A stretch of 44,590 nucleotides of DNA from the NCBI GenBank assembly GCA_021209625.1, contig JAJOHZ010000004.1, forward strand, positions 1 to 44,590, written 5' to 3'. Origin of the DNA: Erysipelotrichaceae bacterium. GTDB taxonomy: Bacteria > Bacillota_I > Bacilli_A > Erysipelotrichales > Erysipelotrichaceae. The notes under the pieces were generated by a model that was given only the letters and a program-made list of their open reading frames with translations, ran no database searches and was not told the origin of the DNA. The translations under genes were made by a program, and so were the position numbers. The number at the start of each line of letters is the position of its first letter. The first letter of the stretch is position 1. Positions 28,607-39,191 of the stretch are shown here, in pieces.

Positions 28607-29503
28607 CTATTGCTTCACACAGGCACGGATATGGCCTTGTGCTTGTTCAAGCATGGATAATGCTTGAGATTCATCACACTGCATGAGTATCATCGTGATG
28701 GCGACCTTCACTTTCCCATGAGCTAGAGCAAGAGTTGTCTTCGCTTCTTCTTGGGTACAGTTGGTTGCGCTCATAATGATATTCTCTGCGCGTGTAATTA
28801 ATTTTTGATTGGTGGGCATCACATCCACCATTAGGTTTTGGTAGACTTTTCCAAGTCCAACCATGCTGGCGGTTGAAATCATGTTAAGCACCAGCTTTTG
28901 TGATGTTCCCGCTTTTAATCGTGTTGAACCGGTTAAGACTTCAGGTCCACAAACCAGTTCAATCGCAAGATCAACTTCCTTCGCCATTTCAGAATCAGCA
29001 TTGTTCGCAATGGACACGGTTTTACACCCTAAGCTTTTCGCATAGCGCAAGCCATGAATGACATACGGTGTTCGTCCACTTGCGGCAATTCCAATCACAA
29101 TGTCTTTCTCATTCACATGAATGGCTTGCATTTCTTCTTGAGCTAAAGTTGAACTGTCCTCAGCCCCTTCAATGGCTTTCACGAAGGCTTGTTCTCCTCC
29201 TGCCAGTAATCCCACCACGGTGTTGTGATCAACTCCAAAGGTAGGTGGACATTCTGCCGCATCCAATAAACCTAAGCGGCCACTGGTTCCAGCTCCAAGG
29301 TAGATAATACGACCTTGATGTTGGAGGGAGTGTGTGCTCCATTCAATGACTTGAGCTATCTTGGGTAATTCCTTTTCAATGGCTTTAATTACATGATAAT
29401 CTTCTTGATTCATGAGGGTAATAATGTCTAAGGGTGTCATTTGATCCAAATTCATTGAACGTGGGTTGCGTTGTTCTGTGGTAAGCTTGTGTAAGTTAAT
29501 CAT
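28607..29503 (-). CDS. murQ: N-acetylmuramic acid 6-phosphate etherase
   Basis: LTTEQRNPRSMNLDQM, GRIIYLGAGTSGRLGLLDAAECPPTFG. Confidence 0.96.
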   Translation of the reverse strand: MINLHKLTTEQRNPRSMNLDQMTPLDIITLMNQEDYHVIKAIEKELPKIAQVIEWSTHSLQHQGRIIYLGAGTSGRLGLLDAAECPPTFGVDHNTVVGLLAGGEQAFVKAIEGAEDSSTLAQEEMQAIHVNEKDIVIGIAASGRTPYVIHGLRYAKSLGCKTVSIANNADSEMAKEVDLAIELVCGPEVLTGSTRLKAGTSQKLVLNMISTASMVGLGKVYQNLMVDVMPTNQKLITRAENIIMSATNCTQEEAKTTLALAHGKVKVAITMILMQCDESQALSMLEQAQGHIRACVKQ

Positions 29504-29511
29504 AAGGACCT

Positions 29512-30360
29512 CTATTCTTGAGTTGATTTATCGATGTGTGTCATCTTAAGTTGTTTAAGACTATCATCAAAGTGTTGATTCACATAAGCAGCATACAGAA
29601 TATCAATGATATTGAGTTGAGCAATGCGTGAAGACATCGCTCCACTGCGAAAGATGAATTCTGTAGCGGAAACTGAAAGATTGTAGTCAGCGAGTTTAGC
29701 TAAAGGATTTTCTTCAAAGCGCGTAATAGCAATGACTTTTGCTCCCTTTTCTTTCGCTGCTTTAATGCATTCAATGACTTCTTTAGTCATACCAGAGTAA
29801 GAAATAGCAATCGCTAAGTCTTCACTGATCATGTTACGTGCTTGAAGAAGTTGAGCATGCCAATCATCGTTGATGATGCATGGTTTATTGATGCGTAGGA
29901 ATTTAAGATAAGCATCTTTGGCAACAAGCAGCGAAGCTCCCATCCCAAACAAGCAAATGCTTCGACTCTGTAACATCAAATCCACACACGCTTTAACTGT
30001 GTTGTCATCCATTAGTTTTGCGGTGTTATCCAAGGACAGAATGTTTTTTGAAGTCACTTTTTCAATGATGTCGTGTAAGCTGTCTTGAAAGGTAATCTCT
30101 TTGCCTTTTTCTTTCAAATCCAGATCCAGTAAAGCCAGTTCATACACTAATGATTGATGAAACTCTTTGTAGCCATCAAACCCTAATTTGCGACATAATC
30201 TCACCACACTGGAAGGAGAGGTGTACGATGCCTTTGCACATTCATGGATGGTCAGACCTACCATGACTTTAGGATCATGAAGGATAAATTCTATGATTCC
30301 TTTTTCAGCTCCACTCGCATGCTTCAGATATTCATTGAGACGAACAATCACATTTTTCAT
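29512..30360 (-). CDS. MurR/RpiR-family regulator
   Basis: HTH SYTSPSSVVRLCRKLGFDGYKEF and SIS domain. Confidence 0.9.
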   Translation of the reverse strand: MKNVIVRLNEYLKHASGAEKGIIEFILHDPKVMVGLTIHECAKASYTSPSSVVRLCRKLGFDGYKEFHQSLVYELALLDLDLKEKGKEITFQDSLHDIIEKVTSKNILSLDNTAKLMDDNTVKACVDLMLQSRSICLFGMGASLLVAKDAYLKFLRINKPCIINDDWHAQLLQARNMISEDLAIAISYSGMTKEVIECIKAAKEKGAKVIAITRFEENPLAKLADYNLSVSATEFIFRSGAMSSRIAQLNIIDILYAAYVNQHFDDSLKQLKMTHIDKSTQE

Positions 30361-30392
30361 CGTTTTCTCCTCTGGCTTGAAAACTGTGCCAA

Positions 30393-30406
30393 TGTAACCG
30401 CTTTAC
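30393..30406 (+). promoter_or_regulatory. candidate cre site upstream of murR
   Basis: TGTAACCGCTTTAC, imperfect. Confidence 0.35.
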
Positions 30407-30564
30407 TTAGGACTATTATAGGGTTTTGACACATTTGTTTTCAATATTATTTCTATTTATGAAATATTATTTCATAGTTTGACTTAAAAACCAAGATGAT
30501 ACCCTTTTTAATGCTTTAATTTGACATTTTTAAACAAACTCATTGCATCTAAACAAAAGTAGTG

Positions 30565-30600
30565 TATAATAAGCATATGCTTACATAATAAGCGTATATA
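30565..30600 (+). promoter_or_regulatory. psuK promoter with overlapping palindrome TAAGCATATGCTTA and partial repeat TAAGCGTATA
   Basis: TATAAT at 30565, palindrome 30570-30583, repeat at 30589. Confidence 0.6.
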
Positions 30601-30613
30601 AAGAAAGGATCTT

Positions 30614-31693
30614 ATGACACAACGTGAAAAAGAAATCATTGAGATACTCAAGGTTGAACCAACCATCTCACAGGAAGACTTAGCCACTCGTCTTAACATT
30701 ACCCGATCTTCTGTTGCGGTTCATATCACTAACCTTATTAAAAAGGGAATGATTCTTGGCAAGGGATATGTGGTTAAAGATGAACCGTATGTCTTAGTCA
30801 TTGGAGGTTCTAACATTGACATTCAAGGCATTCCTCATTCACCTCTTATTCATCAAGACTCCAACATTGGTCATGTGAATATTTCATTTGGAGGGGTTGG
30901 ACGCAACATTGCGGAAAATTGTGCCCGTCTTAACTGCCCTACGCGTTTGTTGAGTGTGGTGGGATCGGATGTGTATGGTCAAAGCATGTTGGCGCATGCC
31001 AACAGCATTGGTTTATCCATGAGTGATACTTTAGTTTTATCCAACCAAAAAACATCGACCTACCTAAGCATCTTAGATCATGAACATGATTTAGCTTTGG
31101 CCATCAATGCCATGGACACCATGAATGCTTTAACCAAAGACGTAGTTTTAAGTAAACGAAGATTACTTGAGTACGCTCAAGTGATTGTGATTGACACCAA
31201 TGTCAGTGAAGAAGTGATTGAGACCATCTTGATGTGTGCTAAAAACACACCGATTTTTGTGGACACTGTATCCATCACTAAAGCCATTAAGATTAAACCT
31301 TACCTCAATCAAATTCATACCCTAAAACCTAATAAAGCTGAACTGTATGCACTTGTGGATGAATCACAGCATCTCACACTCGAAGAATGTGCATTAAGGT
31401 TACCAGCGCCATATGCCTTCATCTCACTTGGTGCACAGGGGGTGCTCATTAAAGATCATCATACCTTAACACATCTTCCTGCACCACCCATTGAGGTTGT
31501 GAATGCAACCGGAGCAGGCGATGCTTTCATGGCTGGACTTGTGTACGCCTACATGAAAGATCAAACGCCACTTCAAAGCGCAAAACTTGCCATGGCTGCT
31601 TCTCGCATTGCCTTGCGCAGTGAAACCACCATCTCAGACTTAATGAATGAAACCAAATTACACCACACCTTAAAGGAGATAACTCATGCTTAA
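30614..31693 (+). CDS. psuK: pseudouridine kinase-type PfkB kinase with N-terminal winged HTH
   Basis: [38 protein letters not shown] then PfkB fold with [13 protein letters not shown]; adjacent psuG. Confidence 0.88.
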   Translation: MTQREKEIIEILKVEPTISQEDLATRLNITRSSVAVHITNLIKKGMILGKGYVVKDEPYVLVIGGSNIDIQGIPHSPLIHQDSNIGHVNISFGGVGRNIAENCARLNCPTRLLSVVGSDVYGQSMLAHANSIGLSMSDTLVLSNQKTSTYLSILDHEHDLALAINAMDTMNALTKDVVLSKRRLLEYAQVIVIDTNVSEEVIETILMCAKNTPIFVDTVSITKAIKIKPYLNQIHTLKPNKAELYALVDESQHLTLEECALRLPAPYAFISLGAQGVLIKDHHTLTHLPAPPIEVVNATGAGDAFMAGLVYAYMKDQTPLQSAKLAMAASRIALRSETTISDLMNETKLHHTLKEITHA

Positions 31694-32606
31694 AGAACAT
31701 TTACACATTCATCCAGAAGTAGCCTTAGCCCTTAAAGAAGGCAAACCTGTTGTTGCATTAGAATCCACCATTATTTCTCATGGTATGCCTTATCCACACA
31801 ATGTCGCTATGGCCAAAGAAGTTGAAAACATCATTCGCTCTCATGGGGCTGTTCCTGCCACCATAGCCATTTTGCATGGAAAACTTAAAGTTGGACTCAC
31901 TGATGATGAATTAGAACTGCTTGCGACATCCCATGACATCACCAAAGCTTCACGTCGTGACTTAGCTTTCTTAGTGGCTTCAAAATCACATGGTGCAACC
32001 ACCGTGGCTTCCACCATGATCATTGCTGATCTTGCTGGCATTCGTGTCTTTGCGACCGGAGGTATTGGTGGTGTTCATCGTGGTGCAGAAACCAGTTTTG
32101 ATATTTCTGCTGATTTGATTGAATTATCTCAAACCAATGTTGCGGTCATTTGTGCTGGAGCTAAATCCATCCTTGATATTGGTTTAACCCTTGAATACTT
32201 AGAAACCCATGGTGTTCCTGTGGTTGGATACCAAACCAAAGAACTGCCTGCTTTCTATACATCCAAGAGTGGATTTGGTGTCGATTATCAACTTGATACT
32301 TCCCATGATATTGCCTTAGCTCTTAAAACCAAATGGGATTTAGGACTTCAAGGGGGTGTCATCATCGCTAATCCGATTCCAAAGGCCTATGAAATGGATG
32401 CCGATGTCATCAACAATGCCATTACCACAGCCGTAAAACTGCAAGAAGAAGCAGGCATTAAAGGAAAAGAAAGTACACCATTCCTTTTATCCAAAGTCAA
32501 AGAACTCACGGGTGGAGACAGCTTAGCTTCCAATATTCAACTTGTATACAATAATGCCCACTTAGCAGCTCAGATTGCAGTGGATTACGCCAATTTAAAG
32601 AAATAA
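31686..32606 (+). CDS. psuG: pseudouridine-5'-phosphate glycosidase
   Basis: [33 protein letters not shown]. Confidence 0.96.
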   Translation: MLKEHLHIHPEVALALKEGKPVVALESTIISHGMPYPHNVAMAKEVENIIRSHGAVPATIAILHGKLKVGLTDDELELLATSHDITKASRRDLAFLVASKSHGATTVASTMIIADLAGIRVFATGGIGGVHRGAETSFDISADLIELSQTNVAVICAGAKSILDIGLTLEYLETHGVPVVGYQTKELPAFYTSKSGFGVDYQLDTSHDIALALKTKWDLGLQGGVIIANPIPKAYEMDADVINNAITTAVKLQEEAGIKGKESTPFLLSKVKELTGGDSLASNIQLVYNNAHLAAQIAVDYANLKK

Positions 32607-32660
32607 CACGGCTTGTCGTGTTTTTCTTTACAATAAAAAAGATCATATCTATGATCTTGA

Positions 32661-32999
32661 TTAGTATTCTTTATTCCTGATTGTCTTCTTCACCACATCC
32701 ACCAGTTCTTGTTCAGCTCCCCATGAGAAGTTAAACACAGCCCCTTGACTTCCCCCTGCTCCAATCGCAATCACATGGGTGTTACGACCATCTTCAATCA
32801 CGGTTAAGGTCAAACTAGCGCGAGAACTGTTTCTCATGAAATACTTGTCATAGACTTTGGTTGTTACTTTCAATGGTGATGCCACATAAACACTTTCCTC
32901 AACCACTCTCATAGAGATTCCACTGTTTAGAATATCACTTTCTAGTTCAGCTACCAAATAGGGATGATGACCCAAAAGGGTTTGTTCAAATTTAGCCAT
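32661..32999 (-). CDS. DUF6054-like small protein
   Basis: 112 aa; SD and terminators on both sides. Confidence 0.55.
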   Translation of the reverse strand: MAKFEQTLLGHHPYLVAELESDILNSGISMRVVEESVYVASPLKVTTKVYDKYFMRNSSRASLTLTVIEDGRNTHVIAIGAGGSQGAVFNFSWGAEQELVDVVKKTIRNKEY

Positions 33000-33209
33000 G
33001 ACTTCCTCCTATTATGAATTAGCATATCATAACGACTCATCAATAAATAGGATAATTTCCTTTACTTATCATTCGTAAACAACAGATGTATCTACAATCA
33101 TCAATGCTCATTATTGCTTTACATTTGTGAAAGTGGTGAATACTAAACAAAGTGCACAGATAAAGTAATAGTTTATGTTAGAATAGGTAAGACACACTTT
33201 GGAGGATTT

Positions 33210-34010
33210 ATGGCCATACTACATACCAATTTCTTGTCTCAAGCGTTAGGAAGACAAGTCACTTTCACCGCAATTATTCCTACGTATTCCGTCGAAGATG
33301 CTTTCAAACAAAAAGAAGACGTTTATGCTCCTAAGAAGTTTAAAACCTTGTGGTTGCTTCATGGTTTCTCAGGAGATGAACATGATTATCTTTATTACAC
33401 CAACGTTGCTTTGTATGCACAGAAGCATCAAATCGCTGTCATCATGCCACCGGCTTGTAATCAAGGCTACAGTGATGATCCAGATGGATCAAAACACTTT
33501 AGTTTCATCACTAAGGAAATGTTAGAAGTGGCTCGTTTTCTGTTTCCCCTAAGCGATCAAAGAGAAGACAATTTCATTGGTGGTTTATCCATGGGGGCAT
33601 TAGGAGCTATGAAGATTTCGTTAGCTTATCCTCACTATTTCAGTAAAGTGTTACTGATGTCAGGATGTGCCATGGAAGTCAGTGGACAATCCCATTCAGT
33701 CAAATGGTTTGGACCTCATGCTCATGCGTATGGTGGACGCATCATGGGAAATGAACTTCGTTACAAAGAAACACTTGAAGACGCTTATTATATGATGAAG
33801 CAAAACAAAGAGAACAATCAACCTCTTCCTGAGTTCTTTATGACCATAGGAAGCTTAGATTATTTACTTGAGCGTTGTCGTTATGCGAAAGAAAAGTTTG
33901 AGTCATTGGATTATCCCCTACGCTATGAGGAAATTGAAGGTTATGGACACAATTGGGATTTCTGGGAATTAAAACTGAAAGAAGCCTTTGAAACCTTTTT
34001 AACTAAGTGA
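33210..34010 (+). CDS. alpha/beta hydrolase, EstA/FGH-type esterase
   Basis: LLHGFSGDEHDYL, FIGGLSMGALGAMKISLAYP, GYGHNWDFW. Confidence 0.9.
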   Translation: MAILHTNFLSQALGRQVTFTAIIPTYSVEDAFKQKEDVYAPKKFKTLWLLHGFSGDEHDYLYYTNVALYAQKHQIAVIMPPACNQGYSDDPDGSKHFSFITKEMLEVARFLFPLSDQREDNFIGGLSMGALGAMKISLAYPHYFSKVLLMSGCAMEVSGQSHSVKWFGPHAHAYGGRIMGNELRYKETLEDAYYMMKQNKENNQPLPEFFMTIGSLDYLLERCRYAKEKFESLDYPLRYEEIEGYGHNWDFWELKLKEAFETFLTK

Positions 34011-34030
34011 GTGATTCACTTAGTTTTTTT
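34001..34030 (+). terminator. terminator overlapping esterase stop codon
   Basis: AACTAAGTGAgtgaTTCACTTAGTTTTTTT. Confidence 0.8.
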
Positions 34031-34072
34031 AATGAGCTTGGTATACTGTGATTATAGAAAGAAGGAACAGTT

Positions 34073-34462
34073 ATGTTAGAAACGGTTACGATGACGTCCC
34101 CTCACATTTTTGAAGAAACAACTGATGCATTGAAGACTGCCTTCATGTCCATTGGTTTTGGTACTCTGTGTAGCATTTCCCTTAATGAGCGTTTTGAAGC
34201 AAAAGGCCTTCATTATGATGACAAAATCACCATCTTAGAAGTCTGCAATCCTTTTGAAGCTTTAAGTGCCCTCAACATCGATCCCGACATTGCATATTTC
34301 CTACCGTGTAAAGTCTTAATCAAAGAGGTTAAAGGTGAAGTGAGTGTCACCATGATAAAACCTACCTCCTTCATTACACTCTTAGATCATGATCATCTCA
34401 ATGAGTTTGCGATTAAGATAGAAAAAGCTTTACTCCAAGCCATTGAATCACTTTCAAACTAA
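34073..34462 (+). CDS. DUF302 domain protein
   Basis: FGTLCSISLNERFEAKGLHYDDKITILEVCNPFEALSALNIDPDIAYFLPCKVLI. Confidence 0.88.
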   Translation: MLETVTMTSPHIFEETTDALKTAFMSIGFGTLCSISLNERFEAKGLHYDDKITILEVCNPFEALSALNIDPDIAYFLPCKVLIKEVKGEVSVTMIKPTSFITLLDHDHLNEFAIKIEKALLQAIESLSN

Positions 34463-34495
34463 ACAAAACCGAATCATTTGATTCGGTTTGCTTGT

Positions 34496-34972
34496 TTATT
34501 TAACTTTTTTGAACGAATGACGATCCATGTGTTTCATCTTAGGATGTCGCTCTTCCATGAGTGATTCTAAGAAAGTGGTTAGCTGTGTCGCATCATTCAT
34601 ATGATCAAGGTGACACCAATACCGTCCCTTTAATAATGAAGCTTCATTGATTCGAACATAAAGACGTCGACCTCGTGATAACTTCCTTACATTAATGCGA
34701 GTGATGTCCTTAAATTGATACTCATGGGTTCGTTTGAAGGCATGAAATTGAATGGAGGTGTCTGTCAAGGTCACAGAAGTCGGGTGTGAAAGAGCAACCC
34801 CATGATCAAAGAGCAGTACACTACCTAAGATAAACAATGATCCATACCAAGAAACTTGATCACCTGAAATCAATCCAAAGAGTCCATAAAGTGAGGTGAT
34901 GGTATACACCCCCATCGGAGCGATGATGGCTAAATAAGCATGTCCCTTTTTCACATGAAACTGATGCTTCAT
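34496..34972 (-). CDS. hypothetical membrane protein, possibly PH-like
   Basis: Two hydrophobic segments then beta-rich tail; immediately downstream of PTS EIIC. Confidence 0.6.
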   Translation of the reverse strand: MKHQFHVKKGHAYLAIIAPMGVYTITSLYGLFGLISGDQVSWYGSLFILGSVLLFDHGVALSHPTSVTLTDTSIQFHAFKRTHEYQFKDITRINVRKLSRGRRLYVRINEASLLKGRYWCHLDHMNDATQLTTFLESLMEERHPKMKHMDRHSFKKVK

Positions 34973-34977
34973 GCAGG

Positions 34978-36309
34978 TTATTTTTCTCCCTTAAGAATGC
35001 GAACGCGGTTAAGGTAAGCCATACCAGCTGCGATAACAGCCAAGACAGCGATACCAACATAACGAAGTTCAAAGAGTTTCACAAATGCCCAGCTTAATGG
35101 TGAAGCACCATCCGCAATGGATGAAATAAGGCTTGCACCTACAGGCATGGTGAATTGTGCGTCAATGGCTGCTTGGGTAAGCAGTGGCGCAATATCAGAA
35201 GCAATCCATAAACCAGACACAACGATGAATAAACCAACGATGAGTGTTCTGAAGAGATCACCTTTAGTGATAGGAACCACAAGCACAAACAAGAATGGTA
35301 ATACGGCTAAGTCAGCGAAAGGTAGGAAGTTGTTTCCAGGTAAAACGACCGCAATAAGCACTGAAAGAGGGACTAAGATAAGTGATACAGCCAATGTGGT
35401 TGGATGTCCAATACCAACAGCCGCATCAAGTCCAATGTAAATCTTCGTGTTTGTTTTAAGACGTTTGTCCACAAACTCACTTGCTGCATCAGAAATAGGA
35501 AGTAGACCTTCCATAAGCAGTCCAGCCATACGAGGGATTAACACTAACGCTGCACCCATAGTGATAGCTAAGTTTAATGCACCACCTAAATCGTATCCAG
35601 CTGCAAATCCAATGATCGCCCCTAATACGGTTCCCACAAGAATAGGTTCACCAAATAAACCAAATCGTTTTTGAATCATTTCCGCATCAATGTTGATCTT
35701 ATTGATACCAGGAATATAATCTAAAATCTTATTGATTACTAAAGCGATAGGAACGAAGGCAACAGATAATCCATGAGGAATGGAAACCCCTTGAAGTCCT
35801 AATTGTTCTTCAACACCTTTAGCAGTCCAGTCAGCTAACACAAGCGTCATAACGGCTTGAATAACGGCTGCTACAACACCAAAGACAAAACTGTCAGTTG
35901 CGAAAGTGACCAAAGCACCAGTAAAGGCATAGTGCCAGAAGTTCCATACGTCAATGTTGATGGTTTGAGTGGTCTTTGTTAAGATCATGACCACGTTAAC
36001 CGCTAACGCAATAGGAATAATGACGGCACCAACACGGGATGCAAACGCGATGGCTGCTGCTGCAGGCCAACCCACGTCGATGACTGTTAAGCTTAAACCA
36101 TAGTTGGAAACCATTTGTTGAACTGCAGGTCCTAAGCTTCCACCTAACATACCAATAACTAGATTGAGTCCAATGAAACCAACACCGACTGTTAAACCAG
36201 CACGTAATGCTTTACCAAAGGACGCTCCCATAATTAAACCAATAAGGGTAATAATGATTGGCATCATGACTGATGCGCCTAATCCGACGATGTAATTAAT
36301 AATGTCCAT
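34978..36309 (-). CDS. PTS galactitol-type EIIC
   Basis: IITLIGLIMGASFGKALRAGLTVGVGFIGLNLVIGMLG. Confidence 0.88.
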   Translation of the reverse strand: MDIINYIVGLGASVMMPIIITLIGLIMGASFGKALRAGLTVGVGFIGLNLVIGMLGGSLGPAVQQMVSNYGLSLTVIDVGWPAAAAIAFASRVGAVIIPIALAVNVVMILTKTTQTINIDVWNFWHYAFTGALVTFATDSFVFGVVAAVIQAVMTLVLADWTAKGVEEQLGLQGVSIPHGLSVAFVPIALVINKILDYIPGINKINIDAEMIQKRFGLFGEPILVGTVLGAIIGFAAGYDLGGALNLAITMGAALVLIPRMAGLLMEGLLPISDAASEFVDKRLKTNTKIYIGLDAAVGIGHPTTLAVSLILVPLSVLIAVVLPGNNFLPFADLAVLPFLFVLVVPITKGDLFRTLIVGLFIVVSGLWIASDIAPLLTQAAIDAQFTMPVGASLISSIADGASPLSWAFVKLFELRYVGIAVLAVIAAGMAYLNRVRILKGEK

Positions 36310-36324
36310 AGAGTTCTTCTCCTT

Positions 36325-36618
36325 TTATAAGTCAAATCCAAGTGATTCAAAGATGTCTTTAATCACTGGTTCAGTACCACGACCAATGAGGAATGCAATG
36401 CCCATAATGACTTTGACTGGCATCACCTTATTCACCTGCGCTGTGGTGATAATCAAATCATAATTCTTGGCTTTTGATTCCATCTCAGCCACGGTACAAG
36501 TTGATAATTCAACCTTATCCCCGTACCCTCTATCCTTAAAAATCGTTTCTAACTTCTTGGCTACAGCCACCGAGGTTGCTACCCCTGTGCCGCACGCAAC
36601 GAGTATCCGCTTCTTAAT
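36325..36618 (-). CDS. PTS galactitol-type EIIB, probable ATT start
   Basis: In-frame upstream residues (I/M)KKRILVACGTGVATSVAVAKKLE contain the conserved P-loop cysteine; SD AGGAGGTGATGGT then ATT. Confidence 0.8.
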   Translation of the reverse strand: MKKRILVACGTGVATSVAVAKKLETIFKDRGYGDKVELSTCTVAEMESKAKNYDLIITTAQVNKVMPVKVIMGIAFLIGRGTEPVIKDIFESLGFDL

Positions 36619-36633
36619 ACCATCACCTCCTAT

Positions 36634-37092
36634 CTAATGGATATGTTCATTCAAAACTGTTAACAGTTCTGATTGGGACCGAATTGATTTTAGCTTCTGA
36701 AGTAAGGCTTCATCTTGAATGACACCCATGAGTTGACTCAAGACATTCACATGAGCATACCCATCCTTCAAAGCTAACATGAAGAGTATTTCGACATCCA
36801 GGGTTTCATTATGATTCCCCATCATCTTAAACTCCACTGCTTTCTTACATACACCCACCGCAATCGCATTCTCATTCACATGGTGTGAATCCGCATGAGG
36901 AATAGCCACATTGACTCCTTCTCCTGGTAGTCCAGTAGCGAAGTTTTTCTCTCGCTCAACCAAGGCTTCAAAGAATGTTTCTTTCACATAACCTTGCTTA
37001 TACAAAGCATCCGCCATGGTTTTAAGTACATCCTCACTGTGTTGGGGAGTGAGATCTAAGAGAATTAGTGATTCATGCAGTAGTGTTGACAT
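36634..37092 (-). CDS. PTS EIIA (fructose/galactitol type)
   Basis: GLPGEGVNVAIPHADSHHVNENAIAVGV. Confidence 0.88.
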   Translation of the reverse strand: MSTLLHESLILLDLTPQHSEDVLKTMADALYKQGYVKETFFEALVEREKNFATGLPGEGVNVAIPHADSHHVNENAIAVGVCKKAVEFKMMGNHNETLDVEILFMLALKDGYAHVNVLSQLMGVIQDEALLQKLKSIRSQSELLTVLNEHIH

Positions 37093-37095
37093 AAT

Positions 37096-39051
37096 TTACT
37101 CCTTATTGGTTTGAAGATGGCACAAGTCATCATTGAGCTTCTGTGCCAAAGATAAGCTATCAGTAATCATCAGGTTATGATGCTCCCATGATTCATCTTC
37201 CAGATGATTCATCAGATTATGCATCAATTGAATATGAATCGCTTCATCTTCTTGAGTTGATGCGATAAGCATGAGTTGTTGGATGGATTCATTCATTGCC
37301 CAAATCATGGGTTGAGCTAGTCTCACCCAAAGGGTGACACTTTGATTCACATGCTTGGCTTCCCCATGAGGGATGGCTAAGGTTGAACTAATCAATGTTG
37401 GACCCAACTGCTCACGATTAAGGATGGATTGAAGATAGTCTTCATTCACATAGCCTTCTTGAAGCAGTTGTTCTGCCATCAGATGAAGGAGTTCTTCTTT
37501 ACTGCTCACGTCCACATCAATCCAAACATGATGGGGTAAGAAGCGCATGCCAGGTAGAGGTTGATTCTTCACGTCCACTAAGGAATGCTTAATCATAGAG
37601 ATATCATAATCACTTAAGAGAGGACTGATCACAATGGTCTTAATGGATGATTCAAGTGGAATGGTTGAGATAATCAAATCAATGTCTTTCTCTTTATAAT
37701 AAGAAACATCAAATGAGGCAATCACATCCACAATCTGCAAGTTATTGAAGGTACGCTTCAGTTTTGAAACAATCAGCTGGGAAGTGCCTAAACCACTCGC
37801 ACACATCACCAATGTTCGAATCATGGTCACATTGCGCTCCTTAGCTGCCGCAAAATGCAACACCAGATAAGCAATCTCATTGGGTGGAATATGAATGTGA
37901 TACACTTCATTGAAAAGATGAGAGTGTTGTTCAACAGCACTGTAGATGCTTGAGTAATTAAACTTGATTTCTTCATACAATGGGTTTTGTAAAGATAAAC
38001 CATACATCAAACGATTGATGGTGGGCTTTAAATGAAGTAGTAAACTGTTGAATAAAGCTGCATCATTTTCTAAGAAGAGACCCATGGAAGATTGCACTTT
38101 ACGAATAAAACGTGTGATGGTGTCTTCCAACGCTTGGGTATCCGAAGAGATGGATAACTGTTTAAGTTGGAGTTCTTTGATGCGTTTAGCTCCAAGGAAA
38201 TGCAAACACAAGTAGATGGTTTCAGATGAGGACAAGGTGACATCAAAGTGTCTTTCAATGCGTTGAGCAATCACTTTCGCAATGTCATATTCTTTTTGAC
38301 TGGACAATGCACTAAATAAGTCGTCACTTAAGGTAACATCAAATCCTTGTTTTGCTCGCTGAATCGCAATCGCAATATGAACAATCAAATTCAATGAAGC
38401 TTCTGTTGAGAAGGTGTAACCCAGTTGATGTTGAGCTTCATTCACAATCATCTCAATTTCATTGAAATCCAAGTTAAGCACATCATTGAAACGTTCAATG
38501 AAGATTTGCTTGCTTTTTTGACTACCATCCATGACATACTCAACTAAAGGTTCAAGTGGTCCAAAGTGAGCCATCACTTGACGTTGATGCGTTTCATCCC
38601 CCATGAGTTGTAACCCATGGGTCTTATCAAACACAATCTCACATTGAAAGGCTTTGAGCGATTCATTAAGTGTGGCGATGTCCGCATGGATGGTGGCTCG
38701 TGACACATAATAGTCGAGTTCTAAATCCTTCATGCGTTGTGATGATTTATTAAGCAGCAAGGATTGCAACAAGTGTTGGCGTCGTTGTTCAGGTGTATAC
38801 GTGGAGTGGGGGGAAGGTTGTTTGAGGGTATTGAGTAGTTGTTGTTTATCAAAGAAATCTCCTTCAAGATAAACACCGACTCCGGGTTTACGAACTAATC
38901 TCACATGATGTTGTTCAATGAGGGGTTCAAGAAACACTAAATCATTACGAATGGTTTTCGTTGAAGTCTTACAGTGTTTTGCGATGGTTTCCACGCTCAC
39001 AAAATCATTGGCTTGTAAGATGATTTTAACGACTTCCTCTTTACGATTCAT
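37096..39051 (-). CDS. BglG/MtlR-type transcriptional activator with PRDs, EIIB-gat and EIIA domains
   Basis: HTH, PRD histidines, CASGLGTSQLIVSKLKRTF (EIIB), STLAIPHGEAKHVNQSVTL (EIIA). Confidence 0.9.
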   Translation of the reverse strand: MNRKEEVVKIILQANDFVSVETIAKHCKTSTKTIRNDLVFLEPLIEQHHVRLVRKPGVGVYLEGDFFDKQQLLNTLKQPSPHSTYTPEQRRQHLLQSLLLNKSSQRMKDLELDYYVSRATIHADIATLNESLKAFQCEIVFDKTHGLQLMGDETHQRQVMAHFGPLEPLVEYVMDGSQKSKQIFIERFNDVLNLDFNEIEMIVNEAQHQLGYTFSTEASLNLIVHIAIAIQRAKQGFDVTLSDDLFSALSSQKEYDIAKVIAQRIERHFDVTLSSSETIYLCLHFLGAKRIKELQLKQLSISSDTQALEDTITRFIRKVQSSMGLFLENDAALFNSLLLHLKPTINRLMYGLSLQNPLYEEIKFNYSSIYSAVEQHSHLFNEVYHIHIPPNEIAYLVLHFAAAKERNVTMIRTLVMCASGLGTSQLIVSKLKRTFNNLQIVDVIASFDVSYYKEKDIDLIISTIPLESSIKTIVISPLLSDYDISMIKHSLVDVKNQPLPGMRFLPHHVWIDVDVSSKEELLHLMAEQLLQEGYVNEDYLQSILNREQLGPTLISSTLAIPHGEAKHVNQSVTLWVRLAQPMIWAMNESIQQLMLIASTQEDEAIHIQLMHNLMNHLEDESWEHHNLMITDSLSLAQKLNDDLCHLQTNKE

Positions 39052-39191
39052 GGCGCTCCTTTGAATGTACCATCCTTGATCACCTTCATTGTACCAAAGG
39101 TTTCCACAAGTTACCTAATGTGTGTGTCACATTTTTTTCCACATTAAGGATAAAAAGACTAACACCAAAAGAAAACGTGTCTTTCGACACG

